Below the pieces are notes generated by a model. It saw only the letters and a program-made list of their open reading frames with translations, made no database searches and was not told the DNA's origin. A DNA stretch of 64,000 bases from Verrucomicrobiota bacterium (lineage in GTDB: Bacteria > Verrucomicrobiota > Verrucomicrobiia > Limisphaerales > J093): contig JAOSKK010000001.1 of NCBI GenBank assembly GCA_027493615.1, forward strand, positions 239,629 through 303,628. Direction: 5' to 3'. The position numbers and the translations under genes are program-made. Positions 8,905 to 19,247 of this stretch are shown here, one piece after another; within the stretch, counting starts at the first letter, position 1, and every line of letters begins with the position of its first letter.

Positions 8905-10254
8905 ATGAAGCGGTCGCGTCCCGAGCTCTCGCGGGTCCGGCGGTGGTCGCGGGTTCTGGTGTGGGTGACTTTCGCGGTGGTGCTGACGTTGCGATGGAAG
9001 TTCCCGCCCGAGCCCCAGCCCGCGTTGCCGGCAGCCTGGGGCCCGGGCGACCGCGGTGGTTGGCGGCAACCTCGGCCCCCGACGCCGGTGGCGCCGCCGC
9101 AGAGCGAGGTGCCAGGCGATCTATGGCGGCTGCACATCGAAATCGCGGCGGCCGACGTGGAGACGCTGCGGGGTTATTTCTGGAACGGCCGGAGAGGACT
9201 CCCGCCGGGTGAAAGGCCCGAGGTGCTGGCGCGCGTGCGGGAAGGGGGTTTGGTGTACGAACACGTGGCGGTGCACTTGAAGGGGGCGGCGGGCAGTTTC
9301 CGGCCCTTCGACGACAAGCCGGCGCTGACGTTGAACTTCGCGAAGCACGTCCCGGGGCAACGGTTCCACGGCTACAGCAAGGTTTCGCTGAACAACTCGG
9401 TGCAGGACCCGACCTATCTGTGCGAGGCGATCTCCCGGGAATTGTTTGCAGCGGCCGGAGTGCCCGTCCCGCGTGTGGATCATGTCACGGTGCTGATCAA
9501 CGGGCGGGACCTGGGCTTGTATGTGCTGGCCGAAGGATGGGGACGTCCCTTCCTACGCCGGCACTTCACGGACGCCGACGGCAACCTCTACGACGGCGGT
9601 TTCCTGCAGGAGATCACGGCGGCGCTGGACACAAACTCGGGGCGGGACCGGACGGACCATGCGGCGCTGGACCGGTTGCGGGCGGCGGCGTTCGAACCGG
9701 ACGTCGCCACGCGGTCGGAACGCCTGGCGGCGGCGCTGGATCTGGACCGGTTCTACAGCTTTCTGGCGATGGAGATCATGACGTGCCACTGGGACGGATA
9801 TGCGATGAACCGGAACAATTACCGGCTGTTTCACGATCGGGAGCGTGATCGAATGGTGTTCCTGCCCCACGGCCTGGACCAGATGTTCGGTGTGCACCGG
9901 TCTTCGCCCACCAGTCCAATCCTGCCGGCGATGCAGGGGTTGGTGGCAAATGCCGTGCTCACTCTGCCCGGGGCACCGGAGCGGCTGCGTGAGCGGATCG
10001 CGGCGCTGCGGAGCGAGGTGTTTCTGCCTGAGCGATTGACGAACCGGGTGCAGGCGTTGTCCCGGCGCCTCCGCCCCACGCTGGCGGCCTATGCGCCGGA
10101 GTGGGCGGAGGCTCACGACGTGCACGTGGCGGCGCTGTGCCGGCGGATCGTCGCGCGGGCGGCGAGCATCTCCGCGCAGTTGGCCGGCGAAGTGCCGGTG
10201 ATGGCGGAAGAGCCGCCGCGGCGGCGGATGAGCCGCTGGCCCGCGGGGGATTAG
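8905..10254 (+). CDS. CotH kinase family protein, membrane-anchored
   Basis: An intact protein of 449 residues. An N-terminal membrane anchor (RVLVWVTFAVVLTLRW) is followed by a proline-rich linker and a CotH domain. Recognisable pieces are HGYSKVSLNNSVQDPTYLCE, VPVPRVDHVTVLINGRDLGL and the catalytic WDGYAMNRNNYRLFHD ... FLPHGLDQMFG. CotH proteins are atypical kinases that phosphorylate surface proteins in Bacillus spores. The ATG at 8905 is preferred over an upstream GTG because it begins just before the anchor. The gene follows the Ser/Thr kinase by 32 bases, so co-expression is plausible. Confidence 0.88.
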   Translation: MKRSRPELSRVRRWSRVLVWVTFAVVLTLRWKFPPEPQPALPAAWGPGDRGGWRQPRPPTPVAPPQSEVPGDLWRLHIEIAAADVETLRGYFWNGRRGLPPGERPEVLARVREGGLVYEHVAVHLKGAAGSFRPFDDKPALTLNFAKHVPGQRFHGYSKVSLNNSVQDPTYLCEAISRELFAAAGVPVPRVDHVTVLINGRDLGLYVLAEGWGRPFLRRHFTDADGNLYDGGFLQEITAALDTNSGRDRTDHAALDRLRAAAFEPDVATRSERLAAALDLDRFYSFLAMEIMTCHWDGYAMNRNNYRLFHDRERDRMVFLPHGLDQMFGVHRSSPTSPILPAMQGLVANAVLTLPGAPERLRERIAALRSEVFLPERLTNRVQALSRRLRPTLAAYAPEWAEAHDVHVAALCRRIVARAASISAQLAGEVPVMAEEPPRRRMSRWPAGD

Positions 10255-10275
10255 CCTGGCAAGCTCAGACCCGCC

Positions 10276-10344
10276 GTAGGCGTCGGAGGGAGGAGGCGGT
10301 TTGGGCCAGGGCCATACTTCGCCTCCTCACGTCGGCGGCTTCAG
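10276..10344. repeat. Palindromic hairpin repeat, family 2 (GTAGGCGCCGACGTGAGGAG type)
   Basis: Inverted arms of about 23 bases (left GTAGGCGTCGG..., right CGCCTCCTCACGTCGG) surround a 22-base loop. The arms are related to those at 48052-48110 and 58519-58594. It sits between the convergent CotH gene and the exported protein below, where it could end transcription from both sides. Confidence 0.7.
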
Positions 10345-10381
10345 TCGGTCCCGGCTTCATGCCGAGCATGAAGCACCCGCG

Positions 10382-13154
10382 TCATCGCCCCAGCGCGTCC
10401 CGTTCCAGCACGGCCCTGGCAGACAATCCCTGGTGCTCGAAGGTCACGCCGAGGTTGACGAAGGTGACATCCGCGAATGGGTTGGCGGGGGCGGATTTCG
10501 GTGCGCCCGGGTGGCCGAACACGGTGGATTCAAAAGTCTGCCACTCGGCGTTCCAGACATACGCGCCCCCGCCGGGGCAGAGGAGTTTCGTGCCCCACCA
10601 GGTTTCGTGGAGCCGGACCGGGTCCTGGTCTGGAAAGCGGCGTTTCCACTCGTTGAGGATGGGGAGGTTGCCCCAGGCGAGGAGTTGCCGGCTGGCCTGG
10701 AGTTCGCGGCGGCTGAGGGACTCGAGGATCTGGAGGAAGCGGCGTTCGGCGGTGAGTCCCAGGTTGCCGCCGAGCCAGAGCCGTTCGGCGGGAAGGGCGG
10801 GTGGCGTGGGGGAGGCGTTGGTGGACTGACGTTCCAAGGCGCGCTGGAGCAGGGGTTCGCTGAGCGTGACCGTCAAGGCGCCCGGCGTGACGGCGTAGAA
10901 AACCGCCCACGGCTTCTCGGGGTCGTGGGCCTGGACGGAGGCGCTGACCTTGACATACGCGCGCCCCTGGTGTTCGCGGTTGGCCCAGGCGGTCATCTGC
11001 GGCGCGGTTTGTTCGATGTAGGCGCGGACGGCGGTGAGGAAGGCGACGACCCCGAGCGGGTTCTTCACCTCGAAGTGCAGGGCGACGGGCAACTGCGCGT
11101 AGCGCTCTTCGAGGAAGTTCTCGGCGTCGGCGGACGCCAGGACCCCGTCCCAGAACGGGTCGTCATCGGCGTAAAGGGTGACGGCGGAGCCGAGCCAGCC
11201 GAGGGGATTGGCCTTGAGTCCGGGCGCGAGGTTCACGAGGAAGTTGCCGGCGTCCTGAATGCGTTCCGACTTGGGGTTGAGAGCGAGGCCGAGGCGGACC
11301 AGGGCGTTGGTGTGCGGATCGCCGGCGGCGGGTTCCATCCGGGCGCCGAGCGTCGTGTCGAGGAACCACCGGTAGTCCGTCGCGGCGATGAGGGGCATGA
11401 CGGTGACTTCGGCCGCGAGACGTGCGGGGGCGACCGAAAAGCGGATCGCGATGGGATCGAAGTACCGCTGCCAGTTGCGCTGGTAGTTGTCGCGCCACAT
11501 CGCGTAGGCCTCGGCTTCCGCCTTCGTGACGTTCGTCAGGCCCAGCTCGGCGATCGGGGTCATGAAGTCGAGCGTGCCATAGGTCGCGGAGCGCACGCCG
11601 GTGCGGGTCAGGCGCAGCTCACCGGCGTCGGGCAGCGGGAACGGCGAGTTCAACGCGGCTTCGGCGACGCTGCCTTTGGCCAGCGCCTCGAAATGGGTGG
11701 CCTGCAACTCCGCCAGCACCGCCGCCGCGCGCGTGCGTCGGGAGTCTGCGATCCGCCATTCCGGTCCGCACCAGCGGCGGATGGTGGCGTCGGTGAGCAC
11801 CAGGAATGCGGTCTCGCCCGGCTCGGTGCGGGGGTAGCGCTGGCGGAAGTAACGGTATTCGTCCAGGGCTTGGAGCGCCGGGGCCTGGCCTGGGCGGTGC
11901 GGATCAGGCGCTCGAGTTGGGCGCGGGAGTTGCTGACGAGGACGACGTTGGTCAGGGACGCGACGTACGAGCTGATTGAACGGTCCGCGGCCAGCACGCC
12001 CGCAAACTCGACCCCCGCGATCGTGCCGTTGACCGCCTGGACCGCGGGGTCGGCGGTCCGCGCCGCGTTCTGCTGCGCCAGGATGTGCGTGCGCAACAAG
12101 GCCGGGTTCTTCGCTTCAAACAGCACGGCGACATCCGTGCCGACACGCAGAAACGGATCCGAACCGGTGAAGGCCACGCTGCCGATGACAAACGGACCGA
12201 GCACGCGCGAGAATTCGGTCAGGCCCAGACAGAGCTGACGTTGATAGCGGCCGCGCACATTGGCGTCTTCCGCCCGGGGTTCGAGCCACTGGAGCACCGG
12301 CGTCCCGTTGGTCTCCGCCTCGTCCATCATCCGGATCATGGCCTCGAAGCTGGGAAAGAAGAGCGCGTGCTGATCCGCAGGAACGGTCCCGGCCAGCGGG
12401 TCGAGGGCCGGAGTGGCCGCGTCGAGCAGCGGCTTCCAATCCATCTCGCGCACGGTGATGCCCGGGATCGAATCCAGCGCGACGAGTTCCGACCGGCTGC
12501 CGAGGGGGGCAGGGCGCGTTCAAGCTGGAGGTTCTCGCTCAACGCCCGGCCCCCGGTGAAGAGGTCGTAGGTGTCTTCGAGTTCCGAGGCGCGGGCCTGA
12601 CCTGGAAACCAAGGCGTGTCGGCGTCCGTCGCTGGGTCCGCGCCACGTTCCCGCGCGGCTGAGTCCGCCTGGTGGCGGAACCAGGCCGTGCCGGGAAGGC
12701 CACGACGCTGGAGCGCGCGGAAGTGCGCCTGTTTCGCCGCCAGGAAGCGTTCGCGCGCTTCCGGCCTGGCCGCCGTGGCGGGGACCTTGAACCGGAGCGG
12801 TACCAGACCCATCAGGTCGTCGCGCCGGACGAACAGCCGCCCGGTGACGTCCTGGCCGGCCGGGGCGCAGATGGCCAGAGACACGGGTTCGGCCGGTTCG
12901 CCAGCCCATGGAAAGGCGGTTTCCCCGTCGAAGTAGGCTTCGCCGGGGCCGTCGAGCACCGCGTAGGACTGGAGGGCCCAGGCCGTCCGCCACTCACGCA
13001 AGCCGGCGTCGCCCGACTCGCCCGGCCACGCGCCGTCCGTCAGCGTGAGCGCCGCCGTGGGGAGATGGTAGTAGACATCGGCGGCGCGGGCGGATTGCAG
13101 ACCGAAGCACCCGACACCACACAGCAGACCGAACCAAGCCGCGAGTATTTTCAT
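10382..13154 (-). CDS. Large exported protein of unknown function (two frameshifts)
   Basis: About 924 residues once joined. The ATG at 13154 has a plausible ribosome site (AAGGTGTCAGG) and begins a clear signal peptide (MKILAAWFGLLCGVGCFGL). The reading frame is broken near 12510 and 11890. Joined, the protein has a long soluble body with phrases such as LFEAKNPALLRTHIL and NVVLVSNSRAQLERLI, reminiscent of DUF3352-like exported proteins that compare paired values; I do not recognise a named family with confidence. No catalytic motif stands out. The end is marked by hairpin repeat family 2. Confidence 0.7.
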
Positions 13155-13298
13155 GACCTGACACCTTTCACTGGGGACGGACCGCCCGAAGCCGATCCGA
13201 AAGACGATGCTCGTCATAAGGGAAGGTGGCGCAGGGTACCAGCGAAAACGCGGGTGGGTCGGGCGCGGTCCGGGCGGCCGGAGCGCTCTCTGCGGAGC

Positions 13299-13328
13299 CG
13301 AATGTTCAATGTTAAGATGCGACCCCAA
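13299..13328. repeat. REP-like repeat, subfamily 1 (inverted copy)
   Basis: Reads CGAATGTTCAATGTTAAGAT then GCGACCCC, the reverse complement of the element at 5536-5563 except for one base. It lies between two divergent genes. Confidence 0.7.
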
Positions 13329-13385
13329 GGTTCGGGCTTGCTTTGGTGCGTGGGCAGTTCCGAATGCGGGCGGTACGAGTGAGTG

Positions 13386-14859
13386 ATGATCACTGAGCTT
13401 TCCACGCAACCGTCCACCGGGCACCCGCAGGCCAGGGCGACTTCGGCCTGGCAGGTGGTGCTGGGAGGTGCACTCGCCGGCGGGATGGGGTGGGGGATCC
13501 GCGGCCAGTACGGACATGAGACGGGCGCCATGATCGCGGGCTTGCTGATCTCGCTGACGCTGGTCCTCTTGATGCGTCCCCACGCGGTCTCGCTCCCGGC
13601 AGCGCGGGCCGTGGCCTGGGGGACCGTCGCCATCGGCTTCGGAGGCTCGATGACCTACGGCCAGACGATCGGATTGACGCAGAACCCGACGATGATCGGG
13701 AACCACGCCGCACTCGCCTGGGGTCTGCTGGGCCTCGCGATCAAAGCCGGACTCTGGATCGGGTTTGCGGGTGCGTTTCTTGGGATGGGTTTGAGTGGGA
13801 CCCGCTACCGTCCGCGCGAAATGCTCATGGTCCTGCTGGGCTTGCTGGGCTGTTACGCGTTCGGGGTATGGCTGTTGAACACGCCGTTCGAGCCGGCCGA
13901 GCGGGTCCTTCCCCGGCTCTACTTCTCGGCAGACTGGCGGTGGGAACCGGAGGCGGAACTGACGCCGCGCCGGGAGGTGTGGGGAGGACTGCTGGTCGCG
14001 TTGCTCGGCTTGTTGGTGTACGTGGGAACGATCCGGGGGACCGGCTCGCCCGGTGCGTGGCTCTGTGGGGCGTCCTCGGGGGTGCGGTGGGGTTTCCGCT
14101 GGGTCAGAGTCTGCAGGCGTTCCGGGCTTGGCGTCCGGAGGTGTTTCGGACCGGCTTGTGGTCGAGTCTCGATCCTCACTTGAACTGGTGGAACCTGATG
14201 GAGATCACCCTCGGCGCCACGGCGGGGGCAGCGCTGGGCGCGGGCTTGTGGTACCACCGGACCCGGCTGGCCGCGCTTGACCAGCCGGAGACACCGCGGC
14301 TGGGTTGGGCGATGGAAGGCGTTTTGCTGGGCCTGCACGTCGGGCTGCTGCTGGCGGCGGAGTTTTCCGGTTGGTCGGTCGTGGAAGCGGTCTATGACCC
14401 CGGCCTTGTGATGGGTCTCCTCCCGGTGGTGGCGATTGCGGGGGGCGTTGGTGGCCGTACCTGCAGGTGTTGCCGGTCACGGTGTTGCCCATCGCCGTGA
14501 AGACCTGGCTGCGAGTGGCCGCGACGGGCGGTGTCGGTTCTCCCGTGGCGGGCGTGCTGGTGTATTGGGTCGTGCCGTTGGGGGTGACGACGCTGGTGGC
14601 GACGTGGTTTGCGCGGAGCGATCGGGTGAGGCAGGGCGCGGACGGATTCCTGCGGGCCACGCTGTTGTTGGCGGTGTGGCTGTACTTCGGGTTGAACTTC
14701 GCGCTTTTCGGTTTCCCCTGGCCCTGGGCGCCTTGGACGACGCGCACGCCCAGCGCCCTCATTTTTCTGGCCTGCGCCCTCGGGTTGAGCGCGCTGGCCC
14801 TGGCTTCGCGTCGGGGGAGCGGGGTGGGCGTTCCTGGCAGGCTCATTCTGGTGGATTGA
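13386..14859 (+). CDS. Polytopic membrane protein of unknown function (two frameshifts)
   Basis: About 490 residues with roughly ten hydrophobic segments. It starts after a short tail with VLGGALAGGMGWGIRGQYGH, a glycine-rich motif next to the first membrane segment, then GAMIAGLLISLTLVLL. Frames must be joined near 14040 and 14450, both in G/C runs, to keep membrane segments continuous (VGFPLGQSLQAF; LQVLPVTVLPIAVKTWL). Start choice is ATG 13386; a GTG one codon earlier is also possible. I do not recognise the family. The mix of Gly-rich helices and short loops could suit a transporter, but no signature motif is seen. Confidence 0.65.
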
Positions 14860-14898
14860 CGGCGGAGGACAGGTGCTGCCAATTTCGACGTCTGTTTC

Positions 14899-17800
14899 GT
14901 GAGCGATCCCTTCGCCGCATTCGATCGGTCCGAGGTCCAGGATTACCTGGCCGTGTTCGATCGCCGTACCCGCAAGCAGGGGGAGAGGCTGTACCAACTC
15001 GGCCGGGTCGGCCAACTGAAGCCCGCCGCGGACGGGCTGAGCCTGGAGGCTCAGGTCCACGAGGACGGAACCGTGCACGAGGTCAGCATGGTCTTGGACC
15101 CGGACTTCGGCTGGGGCGGTTTCTGCACCTGTTCGGGGGTCGAGGATTGTGAGCACGTCTATGCGGCGATGCGGGCCGCGATGGCGGAACTGAACGTGGC
15201 GGCGGTCCGCGACCTCAGCGCCGGGCAAGCCTCGCCGACCCGGCCGGTTCCGGCCCGCGGTGCCCGGGCCCGGACGCCGTGCCATCCCGAAGTACCGCTT
15301 TCCGAGTTTGGCGAAGAAGTGGCCGCCCGTCTGGGGCGGCGGTTGCGCCCGCCCGAGCGCGCTTTCCTCCTGAGGCTGCAGGTTGGTTACGAGCACGTGC
15401 GTGCCGGGCGCCCTTTCACACGGTGGAACCTCGAGCAACTCGGTTTGGGCCTGGGCGGAAACGGCTGGGAAGCCGTGGAACTCTGGCCCCGTCGGCCCGC
15501 GAGCGAGAAGGAGTTCTGGCACTACGTCGCCAACGCCGCCCTCGAACACGGTCGCGCAATTCCCGAGTTCCTCGCCCCCTCACCGACGTGACCGAGGTTC
15601 GCCAGCAATTGGCGCGCTGGCGGCGTCAACGCGCCATCGAGCAGTGGACGAACCGCTTCAGCAACCCGGTGCGCTGGGGCATCACCGGTGCGGAGATGGC
15701 CCGGGGGACGCATGATCTGCGGCTGGTGCTGCGCCCGGTCGATGTCATGCCCGAATGCCGACGCCCTGGCCAAGCCACCTTCGAGGTCCTCAAGCCGACG
15801 CAGTGGCAGCAAGTGGCCCAGGAGTACCGCGCGGGCCAACTGGAGTTCACCCCGGAGGCCGAACGCATCTGGCAGGGGATGCAGCTTCACATCCTCTACG
15901 GCCGGCGGATGCCGATGCACTACACGGACCCCGACGCCCCCGGATTCCTCGGTCGTCTCTTGCGCACACCCGGCCTCGAGGATCGGGTGGTCACGGCCGC
16001 TGGCCAACCCTTCCGGCGTGTCCCCGAACCGCTCCGGTGGGAGGTCCTCTCGCCGGCCGATGAGACGGGCGATTACACCTTCCGATTGTGCCAGGCCGAC
16101 GGTCAGCCTCTGCCGCCAGTTGTCTGTACCCTGGACGGCCATCCCGCCCTTTACATCACGGAAGACACCCTCTATACCGGCCCGCGTCCGGTTCGCGACG
16201 CACTCGATCCCAACCGCGAGACGGTCATCCCAGCCCCCGCCCTCGAGACCTCGCCCGGCCTGAGCTTCCTCGAGTCTCTCGGGGTCGATCTGCCCGCGCG
16301 CATCCGCGACCGGATCCGGCGGGTGCCCTTCGACATCGCGATCCGCTGCGAGTTGCGTCCCATCTACCCCGGCAGCCCCACGGAGAACTGCCTTCTCGAG
16401 GTCTTCGCCGAAGCCACGGACGGCGGCCGTCGGGAGCGATGGGATGGCCACGCTTGGCTCGTCGACAATTCCAAGCAACCGGCCAAAGCCGCGAGGGGCT
16501 CGACGATCGTCCTCTACGACCGGTCCGCGCTGCGCGAGGTGCCGTCGTGGCTGGAGCCGCTCGGACTCAAGCCGGATCCCTACAACGGCCGGCTTGCGGT
16601 GCGCGTCACGAAGAAGTTCCCCGAGGTGTTTGTCCCCTGGCTCAAGTCCCTGCCCCCGCACGTCCAGGTGCAACTGAAAGGGGAACTCGCCACCTTGGCC
16701 GAGGACGCCGTCGCGGGTCGGGTTCGCCTCGAAGCCACCGAGGCGGAGATCGACTGGTTCGACCTGCGCGTGGTGCTGGACGTCTCGGACACCACGCTCA
16801 CCCCGGCCGAGATCAAGCTGCTGCTCAACGCGAAGGGGCCGCTTCGTCCGCCTCGCCGACAAGGGCTGGCGCCGCCTCCAGTTCGACCTCAGCGCCGAGG
16901 AGGACGAGCAACTCGCCCGCCTCGGCCTCAGCCCGCACGAGCTCACCGCCGAGACGCAGCGGCTCCACGCACTCCAACTCGCCGATCACGCCGCCCGCAA
17001 GTTCCTTCCCGAACCCCAGGTTGAGAAGATCGAGCGCCGTGTCACCGAGCTGAAGACCCGCGTGACCCCGCCGCTCCCGAACGGCGTCACCGCGGCGCTG
17101 CGCCCGTACCAGCTCGAGGGTTTCCACTTCCTGGCCTACCTGGCCGCCAACCGCTTCGGCGGGATCCTGGCGGACGACATGGGGCTGGGGAAGACGCTGC
17201 AAGCGCTTGCCTGGCTGGTTTGGCTGCGGCAGGGACCAACCGTTGACGCGGCTTCCGGATCAGCCCCGCTCCTGTCGGAGGGCGTTCCCGCGGCTGGGTC
17301 CGCGACGGCGTCCCAGGCTTTCTCGTCCCCGCCGTCGCCCGGTGCGTCCTCCGTCCCCGTCGCGGTTCCCGCAACGCCGCCCGTCCTGGTCGTTTGTCCC
17401 AAGTCCGTCATGGACAACTGGCGGGCCGAAGCGGAGCGCTTCACGCCGGGCCTACGGGTCCGGGTGTGGCGGCCCGAGGAGCTGCCGGCCTTCCGCGAGC
17501 GGCTCGACGAGGCGGAGCTGCACGTGTTGAACTACAGCCAGCTCCGGCTCCTGGGCGAGAGTCTGGCGACGGTTCACTGGCTCGCGGTCATCCTGGACGA
17601 AGGCCAGTACATCAAGAACCCCAGCTCGCAGACCGCTCAGGTCGCCCGCGCCCTGAAGGCCAGCCATCGGCTGGTGCTGTCCGGCACCCCCATCGAGAAC
17701 CGCTTGCTCGACCTGTGGAGCCTGCTCACCTTCGCCATGCCGGGCGTCCTCAGCAGCCGCCACCACTTCGCCCGGGTGTACGACGCCAAGGGCGATCCGC

Positions 17801-18600
17801 TCGCCCGCCGTCGCCTCGCCGCCCGCGTCCGGCCCTTCCTGCTCCGGCGCACCAAGGGTCAGGTGGCGCAGGACCTTCCCGCGCGGGTCGAGGAAGACCT
17901 GTTCTGCGAGATCGAAGGCGAGCAGCAGGCGCTCTACCGGGCCGAGCTCAAGCACGCCCGCCAACTGCTGCTCCGCATCCAGACGCCCCAGGAACTGGCC
18001 CGGCAGCAGTTCCACTTCCTGACCTCGCTCCTGCGGCTCCGTCAAATCTGCTGCCACCCGCGCCTGGTCAAACCGGATTCCATCGCGGAGAGCGCCAAGG
18101 TCACGGCCCTGGTCGAGCAACTCGAGCCCCTCATGGAAGAGGGGCACAAGGTGCTGGTGTTCTCCCAGTTCGTCGAGCTCCTGGGCATCCTGAAGCCCGT
18201 GCTCACCGCGCGCGGTTGGCCGCACTTCTACCTCGCCGGCGAGACCGAGAACCGCGGTGAACTGGTCGAGAACTTCCAGACGGCGGAGGGCGCCGCCATC
18301 TTCCTCATCTCGCTCAAGGCGGGCGGCTTTGGCCTGAATCTCACCGCCGCCAGCTACGTGGTGCTGTTCGATCCCTGGTGGAACCCGGCCGTTGAGAACC
18401 AGGCCATCGACCGCACCCACCGCATCGGCCAGACGAACCCCGTCATGGCCTACCGCCTGCTCATCAAGAACAGCATCGAGGAGAAGATCCGCCTGCTGCA
18501 GAAGCAGAAGAAGGCGCTGGCCGAGGACGTGCTGGGCGAGGAGCGGTTCTCGCAGAGCCTGACGCTGGATGACTTCCGCTTCCTCTTCGCCGAGGACTGA
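14899..18600 (+). CDS. SWIM zinc finger / SNF2-family DEAD-like ATPase (two frameshifts)
   Basis: About 1,234 residues. A SWIM-type zinc finger (CTCSGVEDCEH, near residue 75) comes first, then a long middle region. The SNF2 engine follows: Walker A DDMGLGKTLQ near residue 760, a DEGQYIKN box in the place of DEAH, SGTPIENRLLDLWSL, and motif VI DRTHRIGQ near residue 1172. Such proteins remodel protein-DNA complexes, for example RapA-like recycling of RNA polymerase; the exact target is unknown. The frame breaks near 15580 and 16835 in G/C runs. GTG at 14899 is the start that keeps the SWIM domain. A 45-residue Ser/Ala/Pro-rich insert follows Walker A (17230-17370). Confidence 0.88.
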
Positions 18601-18623
18601 CCCGGGCTCGCCGGCCGGTCCGG

Positions 18624-19247
18624 CTACGGAGCGAGCTTCGGCTTGAGCTTCTTGACCTTGGGCGCAATCACTGCCTGGCAATACCCCTGGGTGGGGTTCA
18701 GGCGGAAGTAGTCCTGGTGGTAGGCCTCGGCCACGTAGAACTTTGTGAGGGGCACAATCTCGGTGACGATGGGGCGGGTGAACTCGGCGGCGGCGGCGGC
18801 CTTTGACTTCTCGGCCTTCGCCTTCTGCGCCTCGTCATGGTAAAGGATGATCGAGCGGTACTGGGTGCCCACGTCCGCGCCCTGCCGGTTGAGAGAGGTC
18901 GGGTCGTGGCACATCCAGAAGACCTCGAGCAGGCGCTCGAAGCTGATCTTCTTCGGGTCATATTCGATCTGCACCACCTCGGCGTGGCCGGTGGTCCCGT
19001 CGCAGACTTGCCGGTAGGTGGGGTTCTCCGTCTGCCCGCCGGCGTAGCCGCTGACCACGGATTTCACGCCGTCGAGCAGTTCGAACACGGCCTCCACACA
19101 CCAGAAACAACCGCCGCCGAAGGTGGCGAGTTCGTGGCCAGGTGCAGGCGCAGTTGCGGGGCTCATGGGCTTCTTAAGAGTGTCGGCGCGGGTGCCGGTG
19201 AGGCACGCCGCCGCGAGCAGGCTCAGGCTGAGTATCCAGGGTTTCAT
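18624..19247 (-). CDS. msrA: Peptide-methionine (S)-S-oxide reductase, exported
   Basis: Reduces S-methionine sulfoxide in oxidised proteins. The catalytic Cys is in FGGGCFWCVEAVFE; GYAGGQTENPTYRQVC, HAEVVQIEYDP and YRSIILYHDEAQ are standard MsrA blocks. The N-terminus (ILSLSLLAAACLTG) is a signal sequence with a possible lipobox (LAAAC), so this is probably a periplasmic or lipid-anchored enzyme. Intact, 207 residues. Its ATG at 19247 overlaps the stop of the preceding nnr gene by four bases (ATGA), which suggests translational coupling. Confidence 0.95.
   Translation of the reverse strand: MKPWILSLSLLAAACLTGTRADTLKKPMSPATAPAPGHELATFGGGCFWCVEAVFELLDGVKSVVSGYAGGQTENPTYRQVCDGTTGHAEVVQIEYDPKKISFERLLEVFWMCHDPTSLNRQGADVGTQYRSIILYHDEAQKAKAEKSKAAAAAEFTRPIVTEIVPLTKFYVAEAYHQDYFRLNPTQGYCQAVIAPKVKKLKPKLAP

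Noticed and set aside
10301..12238. Plus-strand open frame (645 codons) opposite the exported protein
   Set aside because: No motif or signal; coding on the minus strand is supported by a signal peptide and SD.
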